Assembly: GCA_018401555.1 (NCBI GenBank) | Contig: JAGYKP010000080.1 | Location: forward strand, 1-64,000 | Reading direction: 5' to 3' | DNA from: Halomonas sp. | GTDB taxonomy: Bacteria > Pseudomonadota > Gammaproteobacteria > Pseudomonadales > Halomonadaceae | DNA length: 64,000 nucleotides | Shown: positions 26,845 to 38,892 of the stretch, one piece after another | How the letters are laid out: every line of letters starts with the position of its first letter | How positions within the stretch are numbered: the first letter of the stretch is position 1 | Position numbers and translations under genes: made by a program | The notes under the pieces: model-generated | The model's input: only the letters and a program-made list of their open reading frames with translations | What the model was told of the DNA's origin: nothing | Databases searched by the model: none

Positions 26845-28174
26845 CTAGACGTAGAGGCGCTGCCAGCGACGACGCTGCCAGATTGCCGCGAACCACAGCG
26901 AGTTGAGGCAACGATAGGCGAGCTGTATCCACCAGATGCCCACCAGCCCCTGCTCGAACCAGACGCCTACTCAGCCAGGCCAGCGGCAGGAACAGCAGCC
27001 ACTGCAGCGACAGGGTGGCGGTCATCACCGTGCGGTTGGCCCCGGCGCCGAGCAGCGCCTGGGCCAGCACCAGTGCCGCGGCATCGAGCACGATCATCAG
27101 CGCCGTCAGGCGGCAGGCGGCAGACGCCAGCTCGACCAGGGTCGGATCATGCAGGAAGAGCGCGAGGACGGCATCGGGAAACAGCGCCATGGGCAGTGCG
27201 ATGACCGCCAGACAGAGCCAGGCGAGGTGCACCACCTCCCAGCCCCAGCGGTGGGCGTCACCATGCTCTTCACGTCCGAGTGCCTGGCCCACCAGGCTCA
27301 TGGCCGCCATGCCCAGCCCCACGCCGGGAAGGATCAGCAGCAGCGAGAGGTTCACCAGCACGTGTCCCACCGCCACGCTGGAGGTGCCGACCTGACCCAG
27401 TATCCAGAACAGCACCGCGTAGCCCGCCGCGAACCACAGCTGCTGGAAGGAGTGGGGACCGGCCAGGCGCAAGGTAGTAAGGAAGGTGAAGCGGCGGGGC
27501 AGCCCGGCGAGGAAACCACTGGGCCGGGCGTGGCGCAGGACTGGCCCCGGCCCACATCGCGAGTCCGGCAAACAGCGAGAGGTGGTAGCCGGCGCCGGCG
27601 CCGGCAGCCCCCATGGCGGGAAGCCCAGGTAGCCGAAGATCAGGCCCAGGCTCGCCATCACGTTGATGACATGCATCGCCGAGGATGATGCGCAGGTAGA
27701 GGCCGGTCTGCTGGATGCCGTTCCAGTAGCCGCGGAAGCAGAAGATCATCGCCACGGCAACCAGCGACAGCACCCGCCAGCGGAAGTAGGCGACCGCCTC
27801 GGCGTTGACCGCGGGGTCCTGGCTGATCAGCGCCATCAGCGCCGGTGCCTGCCACAGGCAGAGTGCCGTCACCGGCAGCGAGGCCCGACGGCGATGACCA
27901 GGCCGGCATTGAGTGGCATGGCGAGGCGCGTCCAGGCCTGCTCGCCGTGGCGCCGTGCGGTCTGGGCCTGCACGCCGGAGGAGAGTCCGAACACCAGGGC
28001 GGTGATCATGAACATCACGTAGCCGCCGATACCCACGCCGGCCAGGGGCACCTCGCCCAGCGAGCCCACCATGGCGGCATCGATCAGGTTGATCAGGCTC
28101 TGGGAGAGCATGCCGGCGATGATCGGCAGGGCGAGGCGCAGGATGATGCGGCGACGTGTCGAGGGAGGCAGCAT
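26845..28174 (-). CDS. MATE-family multidrug efflux transporter (about four frameshifts)
   Basis: This is an exporter of about 442 codons with many hydrophobic helices, driven by Na+ or H+. The N-terminus RRIILRLALPIIAGMLSQSLINLIDAAMVGSLGEVPLAGVGIGGY is characteristic of MATE proteins, as is the later PGVGLGMAAMSLVGQALGRE. Breaks occur near 27885, 27660-27680, 27540 and 26965. After the last, the other frame gives the expected WLVGVWFEQGLVGIWW-type helix and ends QRLYV at 26845. The several breaks could reflect genuine decay, but matching breaks elsewhere favour assembly error. Substrate unknown. Confidence 0.82.
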
Positions 28175-28228
28175 GGCGTTCCGCGGCAGGGGCTGGGTGC
28201 GGGCCGCCGCACGGGCGGCCGCAGCGAG

Positions 28229-31936
<3,708 letters not shown>

Positions 31937-32032
31937 GGCGTGAGTCTGTCTCCAGCGGGGTGGTGTCCGGGGTGGCGTGGCCGCCGGGTGCCTGGGGGCA
32001 TCTTCTGTGCGGCGGCCTCTGTCAAACATGCC

Positions 32033-32038
32033 ATTCTA
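32033..32038 (-). promoter_or_regulatory. Possible extended -10 element of metH
   Basis: On the minus strand the sequence TGGTAGAAT lies about 95 nt upstream of the metH start, matching an extended -10 (TG-N-TAGAAT). No convincing -35 is seen. The metH-nfuA divergent region (31937-32200) holds no other clear signal. Confidence 0.35.
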
Positions 32039-32200
32039 CCAAACTGGCTGCGACGGGGGCAGGTGGGGTCACAAAAACCCAGCAATTCAGTCGGGATTGT
32101 CTCGCCGCGTCCCGTGTCTTACCATTGGCATCATCAATTTATACGGTACGCGGCGACCAGAAGCCGCTGCCGCGGACCGACAGCTTCACAAGAGAGTGCC

Positions 32201-32790
32201 ATGAGCGAACCGATCCAGATTACCGACAGTGCCCAGGACTACCTCGCCGAGCTGCTCGAGAAGCAGAACGTCGAGGGTATCGCGGTACGCATCTTCATCA
32301 CCCAGCCCGGCACCCCCTATGCCGAGACCTGCCTGGCCTACTGCCGGCCCGGCGAGGAAGAGCCGACCGACGAGAAGCTGGAGCTGCCCAAGCTCGGCGT
32401 CTTCCTGGACAAGAACAGCCTGCCGTTCCTCGAGGAGGCGGTGGTCGACTTCAACGCCGACCGCATGGGTGGTCAGCTGACCATCAAGGCGCCCAACGCC
32501 AAGATGCCCAAGGTCAACGCCGACAGCCCGCTGGAGGATCGCGTCAACTACATCCTCTACAGCGAGATCAACCCCGGCTCGCCGCCCATGGCGGCGAGAT
32601 CAAGCTGGTCGAGCTGACCGGTGAGAACGTCGCAGTGCTGGCCTTCGGCGGCGGCTGCCAGGGCTGCGCGGCGGTGGACCTGACCCTCAAGGAGGGCGTC
32701 GAGCGCACCCTGATGGAGCGTATCCCGGAGCTGGGCGGCATCCGTGACGTCACCGACCATACCGACACCACCAACGCCTACTACCGCTAG
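32201..32790 (+). CDS. nfuA: Fe-S biogenesis protein NfuA (frameshifted)
   Basis: This [4Fe-4S] carrier of about 196 residues has an N-terminal degenerate A-type domain ([20 protein letters not shown], with [11 protein letters not shown]) and a C-terminal Nfu domain containing the cluster ligands [15 protein letters not shown] missing C near 32575-32582 shifts the frame; restoring it gives [17 protein letters not shown], exactly the domain junction expected in NfuA. ATG is preceded by AGAGAG. It is divergent from metH, and sufE lies some 2.6 kb downstream. Confidence 0.93.
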
Positions 32791-32797
32791 GCGTGAC

Positions 32798-32820
32798 CGA
32801 CCCGGGCGTCGCCCGGGTCG
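32798..32820 (+). terminator. Hairpin immediately after nfuA
   Basis: A perfect 10-bp stem (32798-32807 with 32811-32820) with a 3-nt loop begins 8 nt after the nfuA stop. No T-tract follows. It probably acts together with the larger hairpin at 32861-32896. Confidence 0.5.
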
Positions 32821-32860
32821 ACAGGTTGACAGGCCCTGTCACGAGGTAAGCCCGTTACCA

Positions 32861-32896
32861 ACACAAGGGCCCCGCCGATCGGTGGGGCCCTTGTGT
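32861..32896. terminator. Bidirectional terminator between nfuA and the KfrA-like gene
   Basis: A perfect 13-bp stem (32861-32873 with 32884-32896) lies between convergent stops of nfuA (32790) and the KfrA-like gene (32912). It has weak T-ends on each side. Confidence 0.75.
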
Positions 32897-32911
32897 TCGC
32901 GCCTGGTGAGC

Positions 32912-33964
32912 TCACGGGGTGTCGTCGGGGGCCTCGCCTTCCTCTCTCTTCTCGCCACTGGTTTCGCCACCCTCGGCGTTACCCTCCGCCTGGTCACCCT
33001 TGGCCGCCGGCGTCTGCCACAGGCAGCGGTGGAGCTGCTCCTCCAGGTGTCTCACCCTTTGGGTCTGGTCCTCCAGGTGACGCTTCTGCTCGTCGATGCG
33101 CGCCTGCAGCAGCGCCTGCTCGTGCTGACGAGTGTCGGCCAGCGACTCGGCCTGGCGGCGCGCCCAGTCGGTCTCGCGATGCCGCTTCTCTTCCTCTGCC
33201 AGCCGGGCTCGCGCCTCCTGGAGCTGTGATTCCTGGCGGGCGAGACGCCTCTCCAACTGCTCCTCGCGGCCGGCCGCGGCCTTCTCCTGGGCCTGTCGCT
33301 CCTGGCGTGCCTGGTCGAGCAGCGCCATCAGGCGTGTCTCGGCACTTTCGTGGCGCTGCTCCTCTCGCGTCAGCTTCTCGCGATGCTCGGCATCCCTGGC
33401 CTGCATGGCCTGCTGATGTTCGTCCGCCACCCTGGCCGCCTCGTCCCGATGGCGCTGCAGCAGGGACTCTGCCTCGGCCAGTCGCGTGGCGAGACGCTGC
33501 TCGGTCTTCCGGAGGGTCTCGTTGTCCGCCTGGCGGGTGGCCAGCTCGGCGCTGAGTGTCTCGAGTCGCTGTTCGGTGCCGGCCAGGTGGCTGGCCAGTG
33601 CCGTTTCGCGCTGCCGGGCATCCTCGGCCTGGCGGTGCGCGTCGGCGGCAGCCTCATGGGCCTGCTCGACCTTGCGATCCGCCTCTTCCCGATAGTGCGT
33701 CAGTGCCTGGTTGGCGCTCTCCTGGGCCTGGCGCCACAGCCCCTCCGCGAGCTCCTGCAGGGCGGCTGGCATGCCGCGGGGCGGTGGCACGTCGCGGTTC
33801 TCCTCGCGCTGCTGCCGCCAGGCGCGCAGGTGCTCGCTGATGGTGGTGTAGCTCCCGGTTCCCAGTACCTCGCGAATCTTCTGCACGCTGGGGGCGTCGC
33901 CGCGGGTCAGCAGTTCATCGATGGCTCGCTGCACGTCTTCGTAGGTCACGCCACTGCGCGCCAT
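32912..33964 (-). CDS. KfrA-like DNA-binding coiled-coil protein
   Basis: This is a 350-residue protein. Residues 1-60 (MARSGVTYEDVQRAIDELL, SVQKIREVLGTGSYTTISEHLRAW) match the N-terminal DNA-binding domain of plasmid KfrA proteins. Residues about 85-325 are a long, charged coiled coil rich in Gln, Arg, Glu and Ala. The C-terminal 25 residues are acidic. Plasmid KfrA is an autorepressor that forms filaments linked to partition. Here it is chromosomal and divergent from a tyrosine recombinase, across 255-320 nt that hold repeats. Start MARSGV is chosen with an upstream GAGGAGAG-like site. The frame is unbroken. Confidence 0.82.
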   Translation of the reverse strand: MARSGVTYEDVQRAIDELLTRGDAPSVQKIREVLGTGSYTTISEHLRAWRQQREENRDVPPPRGMPAALQELAEGLWRQAQESANQALTHYREEADRKVEQAHEAAADAHRQAEDARQRETALASHLAGTEQRLETLSAELATRQADNETLRKTEQRLATRLAEAESLLQRHRDEAARVADEHQQAMQARDAEHREKLTREEQRHESAETRLMALLDQARQERQAQEKAAAGREEQLERRLARQESQLQEARARLAEEEKRHRETDWARRQAESLADTRQHEQALLQARIDEQKRHLEDQTQRVRHLEEQLHRCLWQTPAAKGDQAEGNAEGGETSGEKREEGEAPDDTP

Positions 33965-34112
33965 GGGTCTCTCCTCGGCAAGCGGGGCGCGAGCCGGCGG
34001 CTCGTGATGCCCCTTGTAGGCTGGTATCCGGCGCAGCATAGCGGGGATTGGTACTGAAAGGAAGAATATTACATGATACGTAATACATAAAATACGCTAT
34101 GAAATAGACAAT

Positions 34113-34144
34113 AAAAGCAAGATTACGCGGCTTATCTTGCTTTT
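34113..34144. promoter_or_regulatory. 11-bp inverted repeat in the KfrA-like/recombinase divergent region
   Basis: Arms 34113-34123 (AAAAGCAAGAT) and 34134-34144 (ATCTTGCTTTT) are perfect inverted copies separated by 10 nt. The arms contain AGCAAG, the core of the tandem repeats that follow. It may be a KfrA-type operator, a recombinase core site, or an attenuator-like hairpin, since it ends in TTTT. The flanking 34060-34112 is AT-rich and likely contains the promoters. Confidence 0.6.
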
Positions 34145-34169
34145 GATCGGCCGCAGACGGGATACTGGC

Positions 34170-34211
34170 GAGCAAGGAGCAAGGAGCAAGGAGCAAGGAG
34201 CAAGGAGCAAG
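34170..34211 (+). repeat. Six tandem copies of the 7-bp unit GAGCAAG
   Basis: Six perfect, contiguous copies end 8 nt before the GTG start of the recombinase gene. Each junction makes AAGGAG, an ideal Shine-Dalgarno sequence, giving five in a row. The array shares its AGCAAG core with the inverted repeat at 34113-34144. Such short tandem repeats change copy number easily and could vary expression, or form a multi-site protein array. Confidence 0.85.
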
Positions 34212-34219
34212 GGTGAAGA

Positions 34220-35456
34220 GTGCAAAAGATAATAGGTAGTGACGAATTGCCGGTCGGCATCGGGACGAGCCTTGTGGAGCGTCCAATGGCCGGGCAGGGC
34301 GGTTATATCTCAGCGCGCAGCGATGCCGAGGCGGTGGCCGAATGGCTGGCGGAGTATCGGGCCAGCCCGAGGACCCGGCGCGCCTATCGTCGCGAGGCCG
34401 AGCGCCTGCTGCTGTGGCTCGCCGAGCGGGACATGACGCTGAACCAGGTGAGGCGTGACCACCTGGAGGGCTTCGAGGCATTCCTCGCCGACCCCCAGCC
34501 TCGCTCACGCTGGGTCGGGCCGCCGCGGCCTCGCCAGGCTGAGGACTGGCGCCCATTTCGCGGCCCGCTGTCGCCGGCGAGCCGCCGCCAGAGCCTGGTG
34601 ATCCTGCAGGGCATGTATGCCTGGCTGGCCGAGGCGGGTTGGGTGGCCCACAATCCCTTCCGGTTGATGCGCGACAAGCGACGGCGTCTGGACAATCGTC
34701 AGGGCGGCATCGAACGCTACTTGGAGGCGCCGCTGTGGGATTGGTTCTGGGGCTGGTTGACTGGCGCGGGCAGTCCAGCCATGGAGGAGGGCGGCTCATC
34801 GCGAGAGCAGTACGAACGCCACCGGCGGCGCTTCGTGTTCGGCTTCGCCTACCTGCTGGCCCCACGCATCAGCGAGATGAGCGCGGCGCGCATGGGCGAC
34901 TTCCAGCGGCGGGAGGGTCGCTGGTGGTGGAACGTCGTCGGCAAGGGGGGCAAGACCGGCAGCATCCCGGTACCGCCCGACATGCTGACCCTGCTGACCG
35001 AGTGGCGTCTTGCCCTGGGTCTGAGCCTGGAACCCCAGCTGGACGATGCCACACCGCTGCTGCGGGCCCTGGATGGCAGGCGGGGTATCGGCGACAACCG
35101 CCTCTACCGGCTGGATCCGCGAGACATTTGGCGAGGCCGCCGATGCCCTCGAGGAAGAGCAGGGGGAGGGCGCCCATGGCTGGGCCCTGCGCCTGCGCCA
35201 GGCGACCCCGCACTGGCTGCGCCATACGGCGCTGACCCATCAGGCCCAGGCCGGTGTCGAGCTGCGCTATCTCGCAGCCACGGCGCGCCATTCGCGACTG
35301 GATACCACCGCCCGCTACCTGCACGCCGAGGACGAGGCCTGGCACCGCCAGCAGTCGCTGCATGGCCTTGCCGAACGAAGAGAGGGGCGGCAGGGGCGGA
35401 CGCCACCCGGGACGAGCCGGTATAATCGCGGCAAAGACCACAAAGAGCTTTCATGA
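34220..35456 (+). CDS. Tyrosine recombinase / site-specific integrase (frameshifted)
   Basis: This is a recombinase of about 411 codons. An N-terminal core-binding (SAM-like) domain (AEWLAEYRASPRTRRAYRREAERLLLWL) is followed by a catalytic domain. Catalytic residues are recognisable: Arg in LLAPRISEM, Lys in VGKGGKTGSIPVP, HWLRH (HxxR), His in AATARHS, and the nucleophile Tyr in TTARYLH. The frame breaks near 35108-35113 and reads on as WIRETFGEAADAL. The start is GTG at 34220 or, with its own GGAGC site, ATG at 34286. It overlaps sufE by 4 nt. No att site, phage or plasmid genes are nearby. Confidence 0.87.
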
Positions 35457-35878
35457 CGATCGAGGCAACCGCCGAACAGGCGCAGCAGGAACTGATCGAC
35501 GAGTTCGAGATGTTCGACAACTGGATGGACCGCTACCAGTACATCATCGACATGGGCAAGGCGTTGCCCGACTTCCCCGCCGAGTGGAAGCGTGACGAGC
35601 TCAAGATCCAGGGCTGTCAGTCCAATGTCTGGATGCACCACGAGCGTCGCGGCGAGGTGGTGCACTTCGACGCCATCTCCGATGCCGCCATCGTCTCGGG
35701 ACTGATCGCCGTGCTGATGCGGATCTACAACGACCGGCCGGCCACCGAGATCCGTGATACCTCACCGCACTTCCTTGGCGACCTGGGGCTCGACAAGCAT
35801 TTGTCGCCGACGCGCAGCAACGGTCTCAACGCCATGCTCAAGCGTATCTACGAGGTGGCCGAGCAGGAAGCTGCTTGA
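35453..35878 (+). CDS. sufE: SufE-family cysteine desulfuration protein
   Basis: This 141-residue protein accepts persulfide sulfur from a cysteine desulfurase (SufS/CsdA) for Fe-S cluster assembly. It has FEMFDNWMDRYQYIIDMGKALP at the N-terminus and the active cysteine in KIQGCQSNVW, then SDAAIVSGLIAVLMRIYN and the C-terminal LSPTRSNGLNAMLKRI. It is full length and intact. Its ATG overlaps the recombinase stop (ATGA), so at least some sufE translation may depend on the recombinase transcript. No sufS is nearby. Confidence 0.95.
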   Translation: MTIEATAEQAQQELIDEFEMFDNWMDRYQYIIDMGKALPDFPAEWKRDELKIQGCQSNVWMHHERRGEVVHFDAISDAAIVSGLIAVLMRIYNDRPATEIRDTSPHFLGDLGLDKHLSPTRSNGLNAMLKRIYEVAEQEAA

Positions 35879-35905
35879 ACAATAGCCCCCGACTTGCTGG
35901 ACTGC

Positions 35906-35946
35906 TAAAATCATTTTTATCGGAAATGTCGATTTTATAATCATTT
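35906..35946 (+). promoter_or_regulatory. Promoter and repeat operator upstream of the Fic gene
   Basis: A consensus -10 TATAAT sits at 35936-35941. A 7-bp inverted repeat (35906-35912 with 35931-35937) and an 8-bp direct repeat AATCATTT (35909-35916 and 35939-35946) overlap it. This is a plausible autoregulatory site. The -35 region (about 35912-35918) is poor. Confidence 0.5.
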
Positions 35947-35965
35947 CGTCAGCGGGATAATCGTT

Positions 35966-37534
35966 TTGGTAGCCCAGGACAGGAATGAAATTGGTTATGG
36001 CTGGCTTGCCAGACACTACGGTGTCGAGGCAACTCAGCCGTTTCCAGTGATTAGTCGTATCGGCCGAACGCGTCATACGCATGAGCATGATGCCGGGCGC
36101 GTGGAGACGTACCTCGAGACCATGCGTCCTACCGATACACTGAGCGCTCACCTCACGTTCGCCCTGAAGCATGAAGGCGTGCACTTGGAATTTCTGGCTC
36201 GCCTGTTCGAGGTTATTCCCGGGCAGCTACTGACTGACTGGGTGTGCAGCGAGCCAACCGGGCAATATGCTCGTCGCGCCGGCTTTCTATATGAATGGCT
36301 CACAGGGTACCAACTGGACATCGACGAGGTCGGGGGCAATTATCGCGATGCCCTCGATGCCCGATATTACGTCGTCCGCAGCTCCCCGGAGCGAAATCGT
36401 CGCTGGCGCATCAACGACAACCTTCCCGGAACCCCTGATTACTGTCCGATGGTGCGCAGGACGCCCACGGTCAATGAGGCCGCTGATTACGATCTTGGCG
36501 CCAGGCTAGCTTCCATGGAAGGAGAGTTCGGTGCCGATATTCTGCTCCGAAGCGCCGTCTGGCTGACTATCAAGGAGAGTCGGGCTAGCTTCGTCATCGA
36601 GCACGAGGGGGATCGCCGGGACCGAATCCAGCGGTTTGCTGAGGCCATGGAAGCCTACTGCGGCCGCCTGTCAGATCCCCTCAGTCACCATTCGCTGAGT
36701 GAACTTCAGAGAAACATCCTGGGCGTCTCAACGATCGAGCCAGGCCTACGCCTCTCCCCGGTTTTCGTCGGTAGCCGGTCGCTCCATCACGGTTCAGTGG
36801 TGCATTATGTCTGCCCGCATTGGGACTGGCTCCCTGGGATGCTGGACGGGCTGCGTCAGTTCCTGCTGACCACTGAGGAAACGCCATCCATCCTGCGGGC
36901 GGCCGTGGCGAGCTTCGGTTTCGTATTTCTCCACCCTCTGGCCGATGGCAATGGACGGGTATCACGCTTCCTTATCAATGATGTGTTGCGCCGCGACGAA
37001 GTGGTACCAGTACCCTTCATCCTGCCGGTATCCGCGACCATAACCTCGTCGGCGATTCGTCGCGCTGAGTACGATCGAGTACTCGAGCTCTATTCGCGTC
37101 CCCTGATGCAGGCCTACAGAGAGGCAGTAGCCTTCACCCGGGAACGTTCGCGCTATAAAGATGGCATCGAATCTGATTTTGCATTCAAGGCTTATGCCCA
37201 GGCGGCGCCGACATGGCGCTATCCCGATCTGACAGCCCAAGTCGAATATCTGATGGGCATTCTTCGCCATACGGTCGAACATGAAATGCACGAACAGGCC
37301 ACACTGCAACGAGCCTGGCATCAAACACGATCAGCGATCAAAAACTGGCTGGAGGGGCCCGACGACCATATTGATCGAATCATCCGGGCTATTCGCCAGA
37401 ACGGTCGCGTCAGCGGCAAGCTGACCAAGGAGTTTCCTGTGCTGCAGGATGCCAGCCTGGCGTCACATATTGAGGAAGAAGTCGCCGAGGGGTTCCGTGA
37501 CATGGCGCTCATTGATAGACACAAACCAGCATGA
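35966..37534 (+). CDS. Fic-domain protein (putative AMPylator)
   Basis: This 522-residue protein has a complete Fic motif, HPLADGNGR, at about residues 323-331, in FVFLHPLADGNGRVSRFL. A candidate inhibitory helix motif of the S/T-x3-E-x kind lies earlier (SFVIEHEG, about 207). Fic proteins transfer AMP or other nucleotidyl groups to protein side chains; many act as toxins or regulators. The C-terminal part resembles a winged-helix region. The start is a TTG and no in-frame ATG is close, so it is uncertain. It is a single gene with no antitoxin beside it, and it looks inserted between sufE and yidD. Confidence 0.88.
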   Translation: MVAQDRNEIGYGWLARHYGVEATQPFPVISRIGRTRHTHEHDAGRVETYLETMRPTDTLSAHLTFALKHEGVHLEFLARLFEVIPGQLLTDWVCSEPTGQYARRAGFLYEWLTGYQLDIDEVGGNYRDALDARYYVVRSSPERNRRWRINDNLPGTPDYCPMVRRTPTVNEAADYDLGARLASMEGEFGADILLRSAVWLTIKESRASFVIEHEGDRRDRIQRFAEAMEAYCGRLSDPLSHHSLSELQRNILGVSTIEPGLRLSPVFVGSRSLHHGSVVHYVCPHWDWLPGMLDGLRQFLLTTEETPSILRAAVASFGFVFLHPLADGNGRVSRFLINDVLRRDEVVPVPFILPVSATITSSAIRRAEYDRVLELYSRPLMQAYREAVAFTRERSRYKDGIESDFAFKAYAQAAPTWRYPDLTAQVEYLMGILRHTVEHEMHEQATLQRAWHQTRSAIKNWLEGPDDHIDRIIRAIRQNGRVSGKLTKEFPVLQDASLASHIEEEVAEGFRDMALIDRHKPA

Positions 37535-37547
37535 CGGCATCAATTTG

Positions 37548-37901
37548 CTAGCGGTCCCGGTCGTCGTCCGCCGGCGGCCGGGGGCGAAAGTTCTCGTCGA
37601 GCTCGGGATCCTCGCGGCACAGCGCCTCGCTGGGGCCGCCGGGTACCGGGTCGATGCCGCCCTCGCAGCCGGGGTGGCAGCGCGCGATGCGGCGGGCGGC
37701 CATCAGCCCTCCCTTGAGCGGCCCGTGCACCCGGATGGCCTCCACGGCATAGCTGGAACAGCTCGGCCAGTAGCGACAACGCGGCCCGAGCAGGGGGCTC
37801 AGGGTGACCTGGTAGAGCTTCACGAGGGCGATCATCAGCCAGGCCGTGGCCTGGCGCAACAGCCGCACCAGCTTGGCCAGCCAGGCCGCCAGGCAGGGCA
37901 T
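37548..37901 (-). CDS. yidD: YidD-family membrane protein insertion factor
   Basis: This is a 117-residue protein with an N-terminal amphipathic or hydrophobic stretch (VRLLRQATAWLMIALVKLYQVTLSP) and the YidD signature LGPRCRYWPSCSSYAVEAIRVHGPLKGG with conserved cysteines, then CHPGCEGGIDPVP. YidD assists YidC in inserting membrane proteins. It is usually next to rnpA and yidC, but here it follows hisI (TGATG overlap). That location is less usual, though the frame is intact. The neighbouring Fic gene is convergent. Confidence 0.9.
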   Translation of the reverse strand: MPCLAAWLAKLVRLLRQATAWLMIALVKLYQVTLSPLLGPRCRYWPSCSSYAVEAIRVHGPLKGGLMAARRIARCHPGCEGGIDPVPGGPSEALCREDPELDENFRPRPPADDDRDR

Positions 37902-38341
37902 CAGGCCTTGCCGTAGAGGGTGTCGGGGTCGATTTGCGGGGCGCTGGTGATGCGTGCCGCGTCCTTCTCCAGGGCCACATAGAAACAGCTGCGCCGCCCG
38001 CTGTGGCAGGCCGGCCCGGTCTGGTCCACCTGCAGCAGCAGGGTGTCGCCATCGCAATCCAGGGCGGCACTGACAAGGTGCTGCTGCTGGCCGGAACTCT
38101 CGCCCTTGCGCCACAGCTTGCCGCGGGAGCGCGACCAGTAGCAGACCCGGCCCGTGTGCAGCGTCTCTTCCAGCGCCTCGCGATTCATCCAGGCCATCAT
38201 CAGCACCTCGCCGCTGTCATGCTGCTGGGCGATGGCCGGGATCAGGCCATCGGCATTGAAGCGGATGGCTGCAAGCACGTCGGTCAGCGCATGGCGGCTG
38301 TCGGCTGGGGCCCGTTCCAGGGCCTTGAAGGTGTCGGGCAT
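37901..38341 (-). CDS. hisI: Phosphoribosyl-AMP cyclohydrolase
   Basis: This 146-residue enzyme opens the purine ring of phosphoribosyl-AMP, the third step of histidine synthesis. Motifs are GLIPAIAQQHDSGEVLMMAWMN, WSRSRGKLWRKGESSG, the Asp-rich metal site ALDCDGDTLLLQVDQ and the zinc site PACHSGRRSCFY. It is a monofunctional HisI with no HisE pyrophosphohydrolase domain. The stop overlaps yidD. No other his genes are in the window. Confidence 0.95.
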   Translation of the reverse strand: MPDTFKALERAPADSRHALTDVLAAIRFNADGLIPAIAQQHDSGEVLMMAWMNREALEETLHTGRVCYWSRSRGKLWRKGESSGQQQHLVSAALDCDGDTLLLQVDQTGPACHSGRRSCFYVALEKDAARITSAPQIDPDTLYGKA

Positions 38342-38380
38342 GGGGGTTCTCCGCAGGATCGGGGCTATCGCAGGTTGGGC

Positions 38381-38827
38381 TCAGTCGTCGGTGGCGCAGC
38401 AGGCATCGCAGCGCCCCAGCAGCTCGATGGTCTGACGCTCCACCCGGAAGCCCAGCTGGCGGGCACAGCCAGAGAGCTGGGCATTGACCTCATCCAGGTG
38501 CAACTCCTCGACACGCCCGCAGTCGCGGCAGATCAACAGCTGGAAGCCGTGGGAGTGCTCCGGGCAGGGGCAGGCGACATAGGCATTGAGCGACTCGATA
38601 CGATGCACCAGGCCTTGGTCGATCAGGAACTCCAGGGCCCGATACACGGTGGGTGGCCTGGCCGAGGCGTGCTCGGTCGCCAGGCGGTCGAGCAGGTCAT
38701 AGGCCTTGAGCCCCCCGGGGGCGTCGGCAATCATCTCGAGCACCCGGCGGCGTATGGGCGTGAAGCGTGCACCGCTCTGCTGGCACTGCCGCTCCGCCTG
38801 GAGCAGCAGGTTACGGGAATCGGTCAT
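38381..38827 (-). CDS. zur: Fur-family regulator, Zur-like
   Basis: This 148-residue Fur-family regulator has an N-terminal winged helix (RRRVLEMIADAPGGLKAYDLLDRLATEHASARPPTVYRALEFL) and a metal dimerisation domain with CRDCGRVEELHL and a C-terminal CDACC. The two CxxC pairs form the structural zinc site seen in Zur and Fur. The HSHGFQLLICRDCG segment fits Zur. Zur normally represses zinc uptake. Here it faces an operon that includes a putative metal-dependent protease. Confidence 0.85.
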   Translation of the reverse strand: MTDSRNLLLQAERQCQQSGARFTPIRRRVLEMIADAPGGLKAYDLLDRLATEHASARPPTVYRALEFLIDQGLVHRIESLNAYVACPCPEHSHGFQLLICRDCGRVEELHLDEVNAQLSGCARQLGFRVERQTIELLGRCDACCATDD

Positions 38828-38892
38828 GGGACCCGTCGGCTGTGGATTCTGCCGCCATTCTACGCGGGTGGGCGAGGGCGGGCCACCGAGGC

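Noticed and set aside
31937..32200. Possible cobalamin riboswitch upstream of metH
   Set aside because: I saw no B12-box-like motif or suitable stem pattern in the minus-strand leader.
34170..34211. Tandem repeats as a CRISPR array
   Set aside because: Units are 7 bp and contiguous without unique spacers, and no cas gene is near.
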